Translations under genes and position numbers: made by a program
In this document: positions 54,140-61,624 of the stretch, piece by piece
Numbering within the stretch: position 1 is the first letter of the stretch
Layout of the letters: each line of letters opens with the position of its first letter
Notes under the pieces: generated by a model
The model's input: the letters and a program-made list of their open reading frames with translations, nothing else
The model's database searches: none
Told to the model about the DNA's origin: nothing
Source: Caulobacter segnis ATCC 21756
GTDB lineage: Bacteria > Pseudomonadota > Alphaproteobacteria > Caulobacterales > Caulobacteraceae
NCBI RefSeq assembly: GCF_000092285.1
Contig: NC_014100.1
Span: 4,092,001 to 4,156,000, forward strand
DNA: 64,000 nucleotides
Direction: 5' to 3'

Positions 54140-55189
54140 ATGAACGCTCCCGTTCCGAACACGAAGGCCGAACTGCTCCAGAAGGTCGTCGAGCACGTCG
54201 ACATCACGTCGTACGACGCTCGCCCGATCATCGACTCGATGCGCAAGATGTCGTTCAGCTCGCGCGACACCGCCCGCGCGGCCGACATCTTCAACATGGC
54301 CCTGGCCGACAAGGGCTGCTCGACCTGGCTGATCCTGGCCGGTTCGACCTCGGCCGGCGGCTGCATGCACGTCTACCGCGACATGGTGAAGAACGGCATG
54401 ATCGACGCCGTGGTCGCCACCGGCGCCAGCATCGTCGACATGGACTTCTTCGAGGCCCTCGGCTTCAAGCACTACCAGGCCGCCGGCCCGGTCGACGACA
54501 ACGTCCTGCGCGACAACTACATCGACCGCATCTACGACACCTATATCGACGAAGAAGAGCTGCAGGCGTGCGACCACACGATCCTGGAGATCTGCAACAA
54601 GCTGGAGCCCCGCGGCTATTCCTCGCGCGAGTTCATCTGGGAGATGGGCAAGTGGCTGGCGGAAGGCAACGCCAAGAAGGAAGGCTCGCTGATCCAGACC
54701 TGCTACGAGGAAGGCGTGCCGATCTTCTGCCCGGCCTTCGTCGACAGCTCGGCGGGCTTTGGCCTCGTCAAGCACCAGAAGGAAAAGCTGGCCGCCAAGC
54801 AGCCCTACCTGATGATCGACGCGGTCGCCGACTTCCGTGAACTGACGGACGTCAAGATCGCGGCCGGCACCACGGGCCTGTTCATGGTCGGCGGCGGCGT
54901 TCCCAAGAACTTCGCCCAGGACACCGTCGTCTGCGCCGAGATCCTCGGCGTCGAGGCCGACATGCACAAGTACGCCATCCAGATCACGGTGGCCGACGTG
55001 CGCGACGGCGCCTGCTCGTCGTCGACGCTGAAGGAAGCCGCCTCGTGGGGCAAGGTCTCGACCACCTACGAGCAGATGGTGTTCGCCGAAGCCACCACGG
55101 TGGTGCCGCTGATCGCCTCGGACGCCTACTGGCGCAAGGCCTGGGAAGGCCGCGAAAAGCCGCGCTGGAACAAGCTGTTCGGCAAGTAA
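54140..55189 (+). CDS. Deoxyhypusine-synthase-like enzyme (probable homospermidine-type synthase)
   Basis: This 349-residue protein of the DHS family transfers aminobutyl groups from spermidine or putrescine using NAD. The catalytic lysine is K305 in EAASWGKVS (human DHS has the same SWGK context), and NAD-binding and active-site blocks such as GGVPKNF and DGACSSSTLKEA are recognisable. Bacteria lack eIF5A, so members of this type most likely make a polyamine such as homospermidine. It starts at 54140; upstream in-frame residues are not family-like. The decarboxylase gene, two genes upstream, supplies putrescine in the same direction, supporting a polyamine pathway. Confidence 0.9.
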   Translation: MNAPVPNTKAELLQKVVEHVDITSYDARPIIDSMRKMSFSSRDTARAADIFNMALADKGCSTWLILAGSTSAGGCMHVYRDMVKNGMIDAVVATGASIVDMDFFEALGFKHYQAAGPVDDNVLRDNYIDRIYDTYIDEEELQACDHTILEICNKLEPRGYSSREFIWEMGKWLAEGNAKKEGSLIQTCYEEGVPIFCPAFVDSSAGFGLVKHQKEKLAAKQPYLMIDAVADFRELTDVKIAAGTTGLFMVGGGVPKNFAQDTVVCAEILGVEADMHKYAIQITVADVRDGACSSSTLKEAASWGKVSTTYEQMVFAEATTVVPLIASDAYWRKAWEGREKPRWNKLFGK

Positions 55190-55232
55190 GCTGATCAGCC
55201 CCCTTCTTGATTGAATGGGTCTGAAAATGCAG

Positions 55233-55263
55233 GGTCCCCGGAAGCGATTCCGGGGACCTTTTT
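55233..55263 (+). terminator. Intrinsic terminator overlapping the next gene's start region
   Basis: GGTCCCCGGAA (55233-55243) pairs perfectly with TTCCGGGGACC (55248-55258) around GCGA and is followed by TTTTT (55259-55263). The start codon of the acid phosphatase follows one base later (55265), so its only ribosome-site candidate, GGGGA, lies in the 3' arm of this stem. Confidence 0.88.
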
Positions 55264-55264
55264 C

Positions 55265-56044
55265 ATGCGCGCATCTTGGCTGGTCGGCCTCGCCCTCCTG
55301 GCTCTGACGGGCTGCGCCACGCTGAGCGGCGACGCGGGGACCTATCCGCGCTACCTGCCCAAAAGCGCGTTCGACGCTCGCGACCACGTCCCGCCGCCGC
55401 CCGCCAAGGGCTCGCCCCAGGCGGAGAAGGATCGCCAGATCTTCCTGACCACCCGCGCCCTGAAGGACACCCCGCGCTGGTCGCTGGCCCAGGCGGACAA
55501 CGCCGAGGAGAAGATCCTCGACTCCTACGCTTGCGCCCTGGGCTACACGCCAACGCGCGAGACCAACCCCAAGCTGGCGGCGATGATGCTGCGGATGAGC
55601 CGCGACGTCCGGTCGGCGGTGTCGGGACCGAAGCTCAAATATATGCGCCCCCGGCCCTATCTCTCAGAGAACGCGCCCATCTGCATCAATCCCAGCTTTG
55701 GCTTCCGCTTCTCGCCGGACTATCCCTCCGGCCACGCCACCTGGGGCTGGACGGTCGGCCTGCTGCTGTCGGAAGTCGCCCCCGACCGCGCCAACCCCAT
55801 CCTGGCCCGCGCCCGCGCCTATGGCGAAAGCCGGGTGATCTGCGGCGTCCACAACGCCAGCAGCGTCCAGGCCGGCAAGCACAACGCCGAGACGCTGTTC
55901 GCCGCGCTCTGGAGTTCGGACGCGTTCAAGGCCGACCTGGCGGCCGTCCGGGCCGAGTCCGACGAGGCCCGCGCCAAGGCCAAGCCGCTCGATCCGGCGC
56001 GCTGCACGACCGAGGCGAACCTGGTCGGCGCGCCTCTGTTCTAG
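55265..56044 (+). CDS. Class A acid phosphatase (PAP2) lipoprotein
   Basis: This 259-residue protein is predicted exported and lipid-anchored: signal MRASWLVGLALLALTGC with lipobox LTGC (C17). Three PAP2 motifs are present: K-x6-RP (KYMRPRP, near 125-131), PSGH (154-157) and SR-x5-H (S189, R190, H196). The third motif normally ends in Asp (SR-x5-H-x3-D); here S200 replaces it, so the histidine charge relay may be altered. It would release phosphate from organic esters in the periplasm. The start is fixed by the signal sequence, yet it directly abuts a terminator. Confidence 0.85.
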   Translation: MRASWLVGLALLALTGCATLSGDAGTYPRYLPKSAFDARDHVPPPPAKGSPQAEKDRQIFLTTRALKDTPRWSLAQADNAEEKILDSYACALGYTPTRETNPKLAAMMLRMSRDVRSAVSGPKLKYMRPRPYLSENAPICINPSFGFRFSPDYPSGHATWGWTVGLLLSEVAPDRANPILARARAYGESRVICGVHNASSVQAGKHNAETLFAALWSSDAFKADLAAVRAESDEARAKAKPLDPARCTTEANLVGAPLF

Positions 56045-56098
56045 GCAGGGCGCACGGCCAAGGTTGCGCGGGGGCGTCCGGCCCTCTACCTCTTGGGC

Positions 56099-56587
56099 AT
56101 GGCCCACGGCGCTTCCTGCGATCACGACCACCACAACCACGGCGTCGCCGGGGCGGCCCTGACGGCCGAGCTCGAAGCGGCCGAAGCCCGCTGTTCGGCC
56201 GCCGACCAGCGGCTGACGGCGCCCCGCCGTCGCGTGCTGGAACTGCTCCTTCAGGCCGGGCAGCCGGTGAAGGCCTACGACCTGATCTCGACCTTCGGCG
56301 GTTCGGGGCCGCCGGCCAAGCCGCCGACCGTCTATCGCGCCCTCGACTTCCTGGAGAAGCAGGGCTTCGCCCACCGGATCGAGAGCCTCAACGCCTATGT
56401 CGCCTGCCGCAAGGAGGCCGACGGCCACGCCGCCGCCTTCCTGATCTGCGACTGCTGCGGGGCGACGCGCGAGATCGAGCCCAAGGCCAGCGCCGAGATC
56501 ATCGCCGCTGGCGCCTCGGCGGGCTACGTTCTGACCGGCGTGACGATCGAGGCCCACGGCCTCTGCGCCGCCTGCAAGGACGCCTGA
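56099..56587 (+). CDS. zur: Fur-family regulator, Zur-like
   Basis: This 162-residue protein starts at ATG 56099 (a TTG two codons earlier is also possible). It has a histidine-rich N-terminal tail (CDHDHHNHG), a winged helix (LTAPRRRVLELLLQAGQPVK, KPPTVYRALDFLEKQGFAH) and a C-terminal domain with two CxxC pairs (CDCCG and CAAC) for structural zinc. The compact form and RIESLNAYVAC sequence resemble Zur rather than Fur. No znuABC gene is nearby, so its targets lie elsewhere. Confidence 0.82.
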   Translation: MAHGASCDHDHHNHGVAGAALTAELEAAEARCSAADQRLTAPRRRVLELLLQAGQPVKAYDLISTFGGSGPPAKPPTVYRALDFLEKQGFAHRIESLNAYVACRKEADGHAAAFLICDCCGATREIEPKASAEIIAAGASAGYVLTGVTIEAHGLCAACKDA

Positions 56588-56640
56588 GCGGAACAACCCC
56601 GCCCGCCTCCGGTTCTCTTTGGGTCACCTGGAGAACACGC

Positions 56641-56841
56641 ATGGCCAAGCCATCCAACACCGACGGCCGCGAGGCCAACGACGCCGAACCGCTGGGCGAC
56701 TTCACCGCCCTGGGCGGCGAGAAGAGCGTCAAGAAGACCGGCGAGAAGTCGCGCGAAAGCGCGGGGCCGGATGGTCCGGACGGCGCGGCGATCGGCGACA
56801 CCTTCAAGAAGCCGACCAGCCCCGGCAAGCTCAAGGCCTGA
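56641..56841 (+). CDS. Small hydrophilic protein of unknown function
   Basis: This 66-residue protein is rich in Lys, Glu, Asp, Gly and Pro with no hydrophobic core, so it is probably disordered (…LGDFTALGGEKSVKKTGEKS…). The ATG has GGAG eight bases upstream, and the frame shows normal high-GC codon bias. It lies 53 bases after zur in the same direction. I do not recognise a family. Confidence 0.6.
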   Translation: MAKPSNTDGREANDAEPLGDFTALGGEKSVKKTGEKSRESAGPDGPDGAAIGDTFKKPTSPGKLKA

Positions 56842-56928
56842 ACGTTCCCAGTCCGCCAGACAGGCTCTAGCCAAGCTCGTCCCAGCCGCTAGACTCGAAC
56901 GGCTGTTCACCGCTGCTTGAGACCCGCC

Positions 56929-57000
56929 ATGACGACCGCAGAGCCGCTTCCTGGCGTCGAGATCTGGCCCATTCTTGCCCACCAAGGAACCGCGCCATGA
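56929..57000 (+). CDS. Possible 23-residue leader peptide made by a duplicated gene start
   Basis: The ORF begins MTTAEPLPGVEIW, nearly the same as the thioesterase N terminus MTAAEGLPGVEIW 68 bases downstream; about 33 of 39 bases match. After the repeat it continues for ten codons and stops at TGA, which overlaps the thioesterase ATG (ATGA at 56997-57000). Translation of this ORF could deliver ribosomes to the main gene. The codons are ordinary. Expression is not shown. Confidence 0.5.
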   Translation: MTTAEPLPGVEIWPILAHQGTAP

Positions 57001-57944
57001 CGGCCGCCGAGGGTCTTCCCGGCGTCGAGATCTGGCGTGGAGGGGTGAATACCTGGGACTGCGACGAGATGGGGCACATGAATGTGCGCCACTACGTCGT
57101 CCGCGCCCAGGAGGGCCTGATCGGCCTGGCGGCGGAGTTGGGCCTGCCCAACGCCTTCTCGCCTCACGCCAACGCCACCCTCCTGGTCAAGGAGCACCAC
57201 ATCCGCTTCCTGCGCGAGGCCCACGCCGGCGCGCCCCTGACCATGTTGGGCGGGGTGATCGAGATGGGCGAGACCGAGGCGCGGCTGCTGCAGCTCTTGA
57301 TCCATCCGGCCTCGGGCGAGCTGGCGGCGACGTTCCAGACCACCGTCATCCACGCCACCCCGCGCGAGGGCCAGCCTTTCCCCTGGCCCAGGATCGCCCG
57401 GGAGCGCGCCGAGGCGCTGAAGGTCGAGGTTCCGGAGAAGGCGCGGGCGCGCAGCCTGGACCTGTCGCCGTTCACACCCACCGCCAGCCTGGCCCGCGCC
57501 GACGCCCTGAAGCTCTCGCGCATCGGCCTGGGCGGCCTGCTGCCCACCGATTGCGACGTGTACGGACGAATGCGCGCCGAGCAGTTCATCGGGCGGGTTT
57601 CGGACGGCATCGGCGCCTTCATCCACCCGTTCCGCGACCTCGTCGTCGACCACGCCGAGCAGAAGCCCCAGCGCATGGGCGGGGCCGTCCTGGAATACCG
57701 GATCGCCTACTTGGCCTGGCCCCGGATCGGCGACCGGATCGACATCCGCTCGGGCCTCGTCGGAACCGACGCGCGCACCATGCGGGTCGTCCACTGGATG
57801 CTCGACCCGACCACGGGCGAGCCTTGGGGAACCTCCGAGGCCGTCGCCATCACCTTCGACCTGGACGCGCGCAAGGTGGTGCCGGTCAGCGACGCTGCCC
57901 GCGCGGCGCTGGCGGCTTTCGAAGTGGCGGGGCTGGCGCTCTAG
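56997..57944 (+). CDS. Tandem hot-dog acyl-CoA thioesterase
   Basis: This 315-residue protein has two hot-dog domains. The first contains the 4HBT pattern NTWDCDEMGHMNVRHYV, with Asp in the usual catalytic position. The second contains LGGLLPTDCDVYGRMRAEQF. It hydrolyses acyl-CoA thioesters in the cytoplasm; the chain length is unknown. The ATG at 56997 overlaps the stop of the upstream leader ORF. It ends at the left arm of a 131-base inverted-repeat element. Confidence 0.85.
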   Translation: MTAAEGLPGVEIWRGGVNTWDCDEMGHMNVRHYVVRAQEGLIGLAAELGLPNAFSPHANATLLVKEHHIRFLREAHAGAPLTMLGGVIEMGETEARLLQLLIHPASGELAATFQTTVIHATPREGQPFPWPRIARERAEALKVEVPEKARARSLDLSPFTPTASLARADALKLSRIGLGGLLPTDCDVYGRMRAEQFIGRVSDGIGAFIHPFRDLVVDHAEQKPQRMGGAVLEYRIAYLAWPRIGDRIDIRSGLVGTDARTMRVVHWMLDPTTGEPWGTSEAVAITFDLDARKVVPVSDAARAALAAFEVAGLAL

Positions 57945-58073
57945 CGCCCCCTCCGTCTCGTCGCTTCGCGCCGATCCACCTTCCCCGCTACGCGAGGGAG
58001 GATGACGGCCTCCTCCTCACCCGTGAAACGGGGGAGGTGGCGCGAGGCATGGTCGCGTGACGGAGGGGGCGCT
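57943..58073. repeat. Intergenic element bounded by 15-bp perfect inverted repeats
   Basis: AGCGCCCCCTCCGTC (57943-57957) is the exact reverse complement of 58059-58073. The inside also folds (CCTCC...GGAGG, CGCTTCGCG-like segments). This is the style of palindromic intergenic repeats common in Caulobacter genomes. The left arm overlaps the thioesterase stop codon, and the element fills the gap to the converging hydrolase. Confidence 0.75.
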
Positions 58074-58080
58074 TTGAAGC

Positions 58081-58971
58081 CTACCCCGTCGCCATCTCGA
58101 ACAGCGCGTCGCGCGCGAGGTCTGGGCGCTCCATCGGCAGGAAGTGGCTGGTCCCCGGCAGAGTCTCGATCCGCACGTCGCGTCCCCGGCGCGCGAAGCC
58201 TGGACCCGCGTGGCAGGTCGAGTGCTTCTCGGCCTTGAGGATCCTCACCGGCGCCCGGGCCTGTCGCGCCGCCCGCCAGGGATCATGCGCCTGGGCGGCG
58301 TAGTTCGAGGCCTCCCAGGCCGGCGCGCAGGCCAGCTCGACCTTGCCGTCAGCGCGCTCATTGAAACCGCCAGCCACATAGTCGGCCAGCATGGTCTCGG
58401 GCCAGGTCTTGAAGGCGCCGCGGCCCTTGTAGGCGTCGAAGGCGGCCTGGCGGTCCTCGAACACCGCCCGGCGGCGCAGGGCCGCCTGGACCATGGGCAT
58501 GCGCTTCCACATCCGCCCCGAGGTCCAGGGCGCCTTGGCGTACAGCATGGCCAGCCAGGGCATGATGACGGGATCCATCAGGACGAGGCCCTTGACCCGC
58601 TCCGGCCGCTCGGCGGCGGTCAGCAGGCTGACGGTCCCGCCCATCGAATGGCCGGCCAGCACCACCGGCGGGCCGTCCAGGAAATCAAGCACGGCGATCA
58701 GGTCGTCGCGCAGGTCGCGCCACGAACGCCGCCCGTCCGGATTGGCCGGCAAGGTCGTCTCGCCATGTCCGCGCTGGTCGATCGCCAGGATGCGCAGGCT
58801 GGCCGCCAGGGGCGACAGCAGCGTTCGGTAAGTCTGAGCGTTGAAACCGTTGGCGTGGACGAAGACGATGTCGATCGGGCGGTCCGTCGGACCAAACTCC
58901 AGGCCCGCGATCTCGCCGCCGCCAATCGGCATGGCGCGCTTGCGAGGTTCGCGAAAGACGGCCGCGTCCAT
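58081..58971 (-). CDS. Alpha/beta hydrolase
   Basis: This 296-residue alpha/beta-fold hydrolase has the nucleophile elbow AGHSMGGTVSL, an oxyanion loop VHANGFNAQTYR, RILAIDQRGHGET, and the late histidine in GTSHFLPMERP. No signal peptide is present. The reaction is not identifiable; esterase, lipase or C-C hydrolase are all possible. Confidence 0.9.
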   Translation of the reverse strand: MDAAVFREPRKRAMPIGGGEIAGLEFGPTDRPIDIVFVHANGFNAQTYRTLLSPLAASLRILAIDQRGHGETTLPANPDGRRSWRDLRDDLIAVLDFLDGPPVVLAGHSMGGTVSLLTAAERPERVKGLVLMDPVIMPWLAMLYAKAPWTSGRMWKRMPMVQAALRRRAVFEDRQAAFDAYKGRGAFKTWPETMLADYVAGGFNERADGKVELACAPAWEASNYAAQAHDPWRAARQARAPVRILKAEKHSTCHAGPGFARRGRDVRIETLPGTSHFLPMERPDLARDALFEMATG

Positions 58972-59043
58972 CGGCGGGCTCCTGTGGTCGACGGAGGACT
59001 AAGGTAGGCTCGCGATCGGCGCGCGTCCATGGAGAGGCAAGCG

Positions 59044-59478
59044 ATGAACAGACTGGCGACCATCGGCTACGAGACCGACACCCAAGGCGGCCTTATCCAG
59101 CGCCTCAAGGCCGCGGACGTGGAGCTTGTCGTCGACGTCCGCGCCGTGGCCAGCTCGCGCAAGGCCGGCTTCTCCAAGACCCTGCTGGGAAACAGCCTGA
59201 AAGCCGAGGGCGTCGACTACCTGCACCTGCGGGCGCTGGGCACGCCCAAGCCGGGCCGCGACGCGGCGCGGGCAGGCCGGACCGACGAGATGCGGCGGAT
59301 CTTCGACGCGCACCTCGAGGCGCCGGAGGCGCAGCTGGCCCTCGCCCAGGCCACCGACTTGGCCAAGGAGAAGCGGATCGCCCTGCTCTGCTACGAGGAC
59401 GATCCCAACTGCTGCCACCGCCAGATCGTCGCCAACCACATCCGCGCGACGCTGAAGTGCGAGGTCGTGAACCTCTAG
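59044..59478 (+). CDS. DUF488 family protein
   Basis: This 144-residue protein shows the DUF488 pattern: TIGYET at the start, DVRAVASSRKAGFSKTLL, YLHLRALGTPKPGRDAAR, and ALLCYEDDPNCCHRQIVA. The ATG at 59044 has GGAGAGG seven bases upstream; an ATG at 59029 is in frame but weaker. The family function is unknown. The Cys-His-Arg motif is typical and might bind metal. It overlaps the convergent gene by four bases. Confidence 0.88.
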   Translation: MNRLATIGYETDTQGGLIQRLKAADVELVVDVRAVASSRKAGFSKTLLGNSLKAEGVDYLHLRALGTPKPGRDAARAGRTDEMRRIFDAHLEAPEAQLALAQATDLAKEKRIALLCYEDDPNCCHRQIVANHIRATLKCEVVNL

Positions 59479-60266
59479 GCCTGGGTCAGCCGCCACTCGC
59501 CGCGCGCGTCCCGGCAGGCGCTGTAACGCTGGCTGGAGGTCCCCTGACCGCCGCCGGACATCGAGGCGTCGATGACGCGGCAGCTGGCCACGGCCTGCCC
59601 GGCGGGCCGCACCAGAGAGGCGGCCGCATAGCCGACAGCCTCGCCGCCGCGCCCCACCAGCACCCAACCGCCGGCCGGAGCCAGGCCCAGCGCGTCGAAG
59701 CTCTCGCCCGCCGCCAGCTTGCCGATCGTCGCGGTCCGGGTCGACGGGCCCGCGCGCAGGTTGGTCGAACCGGCGGCGACATAGGCGCCGCCGGCCGCTT
59801 CGTAGCTGGGCAGGGTTTGGACGCCCGAGGCGAAACGCAGGTTGCGGCTGTCCACCGGCGGCCCATAGCTGGACGACAGCACGCTGACCCGGCCCGAGTG
59901 GCCGGTGCGCTTGTTGTACCAGGTCTGGGCGACGCCTGTTTCCAGGGCCTTCTTCGTCGCCTGCTCTGCGAGGGCCGCGTCGGTCGACTGCATGCGGCAG
60001 CCGATATACGAGCCCGCCGCGGCTCCAGCCGCCGCGCCTAGCAGCGTGCCCAGGGTCTTTTCGTTCTTGGCCAGGTTGCGGCCCAGGAGGGCGCCGGCCG
60101 CCGCGCCGATCAGCGCGCCGCCCTCCTGCTTATTGCCCGAGCCGTCGCAGGAAAAGAGGCCGCCCAGCGGCCTGGACTGGGCGAGCGCCGGAGCCGGGGC
60201 CGCCGCCAAGCTGGACGCCACCAGCACGGCGGTCGCCAGAGCCAGGGGGATCTTGCGCGCTTTCAT
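59475..60266 (-). CDS. Glycine-zipper and SH3-domain envelope protein
   Basis: This 263-residue exported protein has a signal peptide (MKARKIPLALATAVLVASSL, ending PALA). A glycine-zipper 2TM-like segment (GGALIGAAAGALLGRNL, LGTLLGAAAGAAAGSYIG) follows near 48-90. A bacterial SH3 domain (STNLRAGPSTRTATIGKLAA) lies near 168-215, and a conserved C-terminal RT0821-like patch (RYSACRDARGEWRLTQA) closes it. It probably sits in or under the outer membrane and interacts with peptidoglycan. Its role is not established. Confidence 0.82.
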   Translation of the reverse strand: MKARKIPLALATAVLVASSLAAAPAPALAQSRPLGGLFSCDGSGNKQEGGALIGAAAGALLGRNLAKNEKTLGTLLGAAAGAAAGSYIGCRMQSTDAALAEQATKKALETGVAQTWYNKRTGHSGRVSVLSSSYGPPVDSRNLRFASGVQTLPSYEAAGGAYVAAGSTNLRAGPSTRTATIGKLAAGESFDALGLAPAGGWVLVGRGGEAVGYAAASLVRPAGQAVASCRVIDASMSGGGQGTSSQRYSACRDARGEWRLTQA

Positions 60267-60300
60267 CTCATCGCCTCTTCCGTCAGGTCATCGTTGTCGC

Positions 60301-60316
60301 GGCCCGCCGGCGGGCC
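60301..60316. promoter_or_regulatory. 16-bp perfect palindrome upstream of the crotonase gene
   Basis: GGCCCGCCGGCGGGCC lies 32 bases before the crotonase start, in the 82-base divergent gap to the SH3 gene. It could be an operator for either gene or a stable RNA hairpin; the sequence alone does not decide. Confidence 0.4.
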
Positions 60317-60348
60317 GATAGTCTCGGCCAGCAAAAAGGGAGGTCGGC

Positions 60349-61209
60349 ATGGGCAGCCACGATCAGGTCGAATATAGCTGTTTCAAGGTCGAGATCGAAG
60401 ACGGCGTCGCGCACATCCAGCTCAAGCGCCCCGAGGCCATGAACACCATGACCCGGCCGTTCTGGAACGAGCTGCCAGCCATCGTCCGCGACATCGACGA
60501 CAACGCCCGCGCCCGCTGCATCGTCATCTCCTCCACCGGCAAGCACTTCAGCGCCGGCATGGATCTTTCGGTGTTCACCGACGACGAGGGCGTCACCGCC
60601 CGCCAGGACGCCGACCGCTGGGTGGCGGCCGAGAGCTTCCGCCGCTTCGTCCATCACCTGCAGGAGACCTTCAGCTGCCTGGACAAGGCGCGCATGCCGG
60701 TGATCGTCGCCATCCAGGGCGGCTGCATCGGCGGGGCCGTCGACTTCGTCAGCGCCTGCGACATCCGCTACGCCAGCGCCGACGCCTTCTTCCAGATCCA
60801 GGAGATCAACATCGGCATGACCGCCGACGTCGGCACCTTTCCGCGCCTGTGCAAGCTGATCCCCGAGGGCTGGGTGCGCGAGCTGGCCTATGCCGGCCGT
60901 CGCCTGCCGGCCGCGCGGGCGCGCGAGATCGGCCTGGTCAACGAGGTGTTCGACACCCACGAGGCCCTGGTCGACCACGCGCTCTCCACCGCCCGCGAGA
61001 TCGCCGGCAAGTCGCCCCTGGCCGTCGCCGGCAGCAAGGTGATGATCAACTACGCCCGCGACCACTCGATCGCCGACGCCCTCGACTACATCGCCACCTG
61101 GCAGACGGGCATGTTCTCCGGCCCCCACATGGCCGAGGCCTTCACCGCCAAGGCCCAGAAGCGCGAGCCGGTCTATCCGGACCTGCTGCCGCTGAAGAAG
61201 ACGATGTGA
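60349..61209 (+). CDS. Crotonase-family delta(3,5)-delta(2,4)-dienoyl-CoA isomerase-like enzyme
   Basis: This 286-residue crotonase has an oxyanion-hole region KHFSAGMDLS and GGCIGGAVDF. The three acidic residues of ECH1-type isomerases can be aligned: Asp in AVDFVSACDIRY, Glu in QIQEINIGM and Asp in TADVGTFPRL. The ADVGT motif in particular separates it from ordinary enoyl-CoA hydratases. It would shift double bonds in the degradation of unsaturated fatty acids. The start has GGGAGG seven bases upstream. It is monocistronic. Confidence 0.87.
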   Translation: MGSHDQVEYSCFKVEIEDGVAHIQLKRPEAMNTMTRPFWNELPAIVRDIDDNARARCIVISSTGKHFSAGMDLSVFTDDEGVTARQDADRWVAAESFRRFVHHLQETFSCLDKARMPVIVAIQGGCIGGAVDFVSACDIRYASADAFFQIQEINIGMTADVGTFPRLCKLIPEGWVRELAYAGRRLPAARAREIGLVNEVFDTHEALVDHALSTAREIAGKSPLAVAGSKVMINYARDHSIADALDYIATWQTGMFSGPHMAEAFTAKAQKREPVYPDLLPLKKTM

Positions 61210-61219
61210 GGGGGATTGG

Positions 61220-61285
61220 GAAACCCTCTCCCAGCGGGAGAGGGCGGGGCCCGCCGCGAAGCGGTGGGAGGGTGAGGGGTTTCAG
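61220..61285 (+). repeat. Palindromic intergenic repeat, copy A
   Basis: This 66-base sequence starts GAAACCCTCTCCC and ends GAGGGGTTTCAG, with internal self-complementary blocks (CTCCC-AGC-GGGAG). A near-identical copy in reverse orientation lies at 62334-62398. The two flank a segment of about 1.05 kb. Confidence 0.8.
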
Positions 61286-61383
61286 GGCTGACCGGAGTTT
61301 GCCGGGACCGAGCCGTGCGCGGCCGCCAACGTCCAGCCGTCAGCCAATTACCGCTCTAGCCGCCCCCTCATAGATACGCTGAA

Positions 61384-61407
61384 GTTCCTTCTCCCCGGAG
61401 AAGGAAC
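61384..61407. terminator. Strong short hairpin
   Basis: An 11-bp perfect stem (61384-61394 with 61397-61407) has a 2-base loop. It lies between the crotonase gene and the DUF3885 island. No T-run follows, so it may be part of the repeat cluster rather than a terminator. Confidence 0.4.
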
Positions 61408-61410
61408 CAT

Positions 61411-61555
61411 CCTTACATCTTACGGCGAGACGATCGCAGGGCTGATCAGGTCACTCAAGGACCGCCCTCTGGGCGACCGCGCCGCGGCGACGCGCAGCGT
61501 CGTCCTTGACTGACCTGATCAGCCCTGCACGCTACAGCCTCCAAGAGATGTAAGG
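61411..61555. repeat. 145-base inverted-repeat element with 10-bp ends
   Basis: CCTTACATCT (61411-61420) and AGATGTAAGG (61546-61555) are perfect terminal inverted repeats. Inside, GCAGGGCTGATCAGGTCA (61436-61453) pairs perfectly with 61511-61528, and after one mismatch TCAAGGAC (61455-61462) pairs with 61502-61509. It carries no ORF. It looks like a miniature palindromic or MITE-like element; no flanking target duplication was established. Confidence 0.7.
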
Positions 61556-61624
61556 TTCGCACCGACCTCGGAAGGTCGGCTTTCGACCCTAGTCGGACGT
61601 TCGCGCCCCCTGGTAGAGAGGAGC

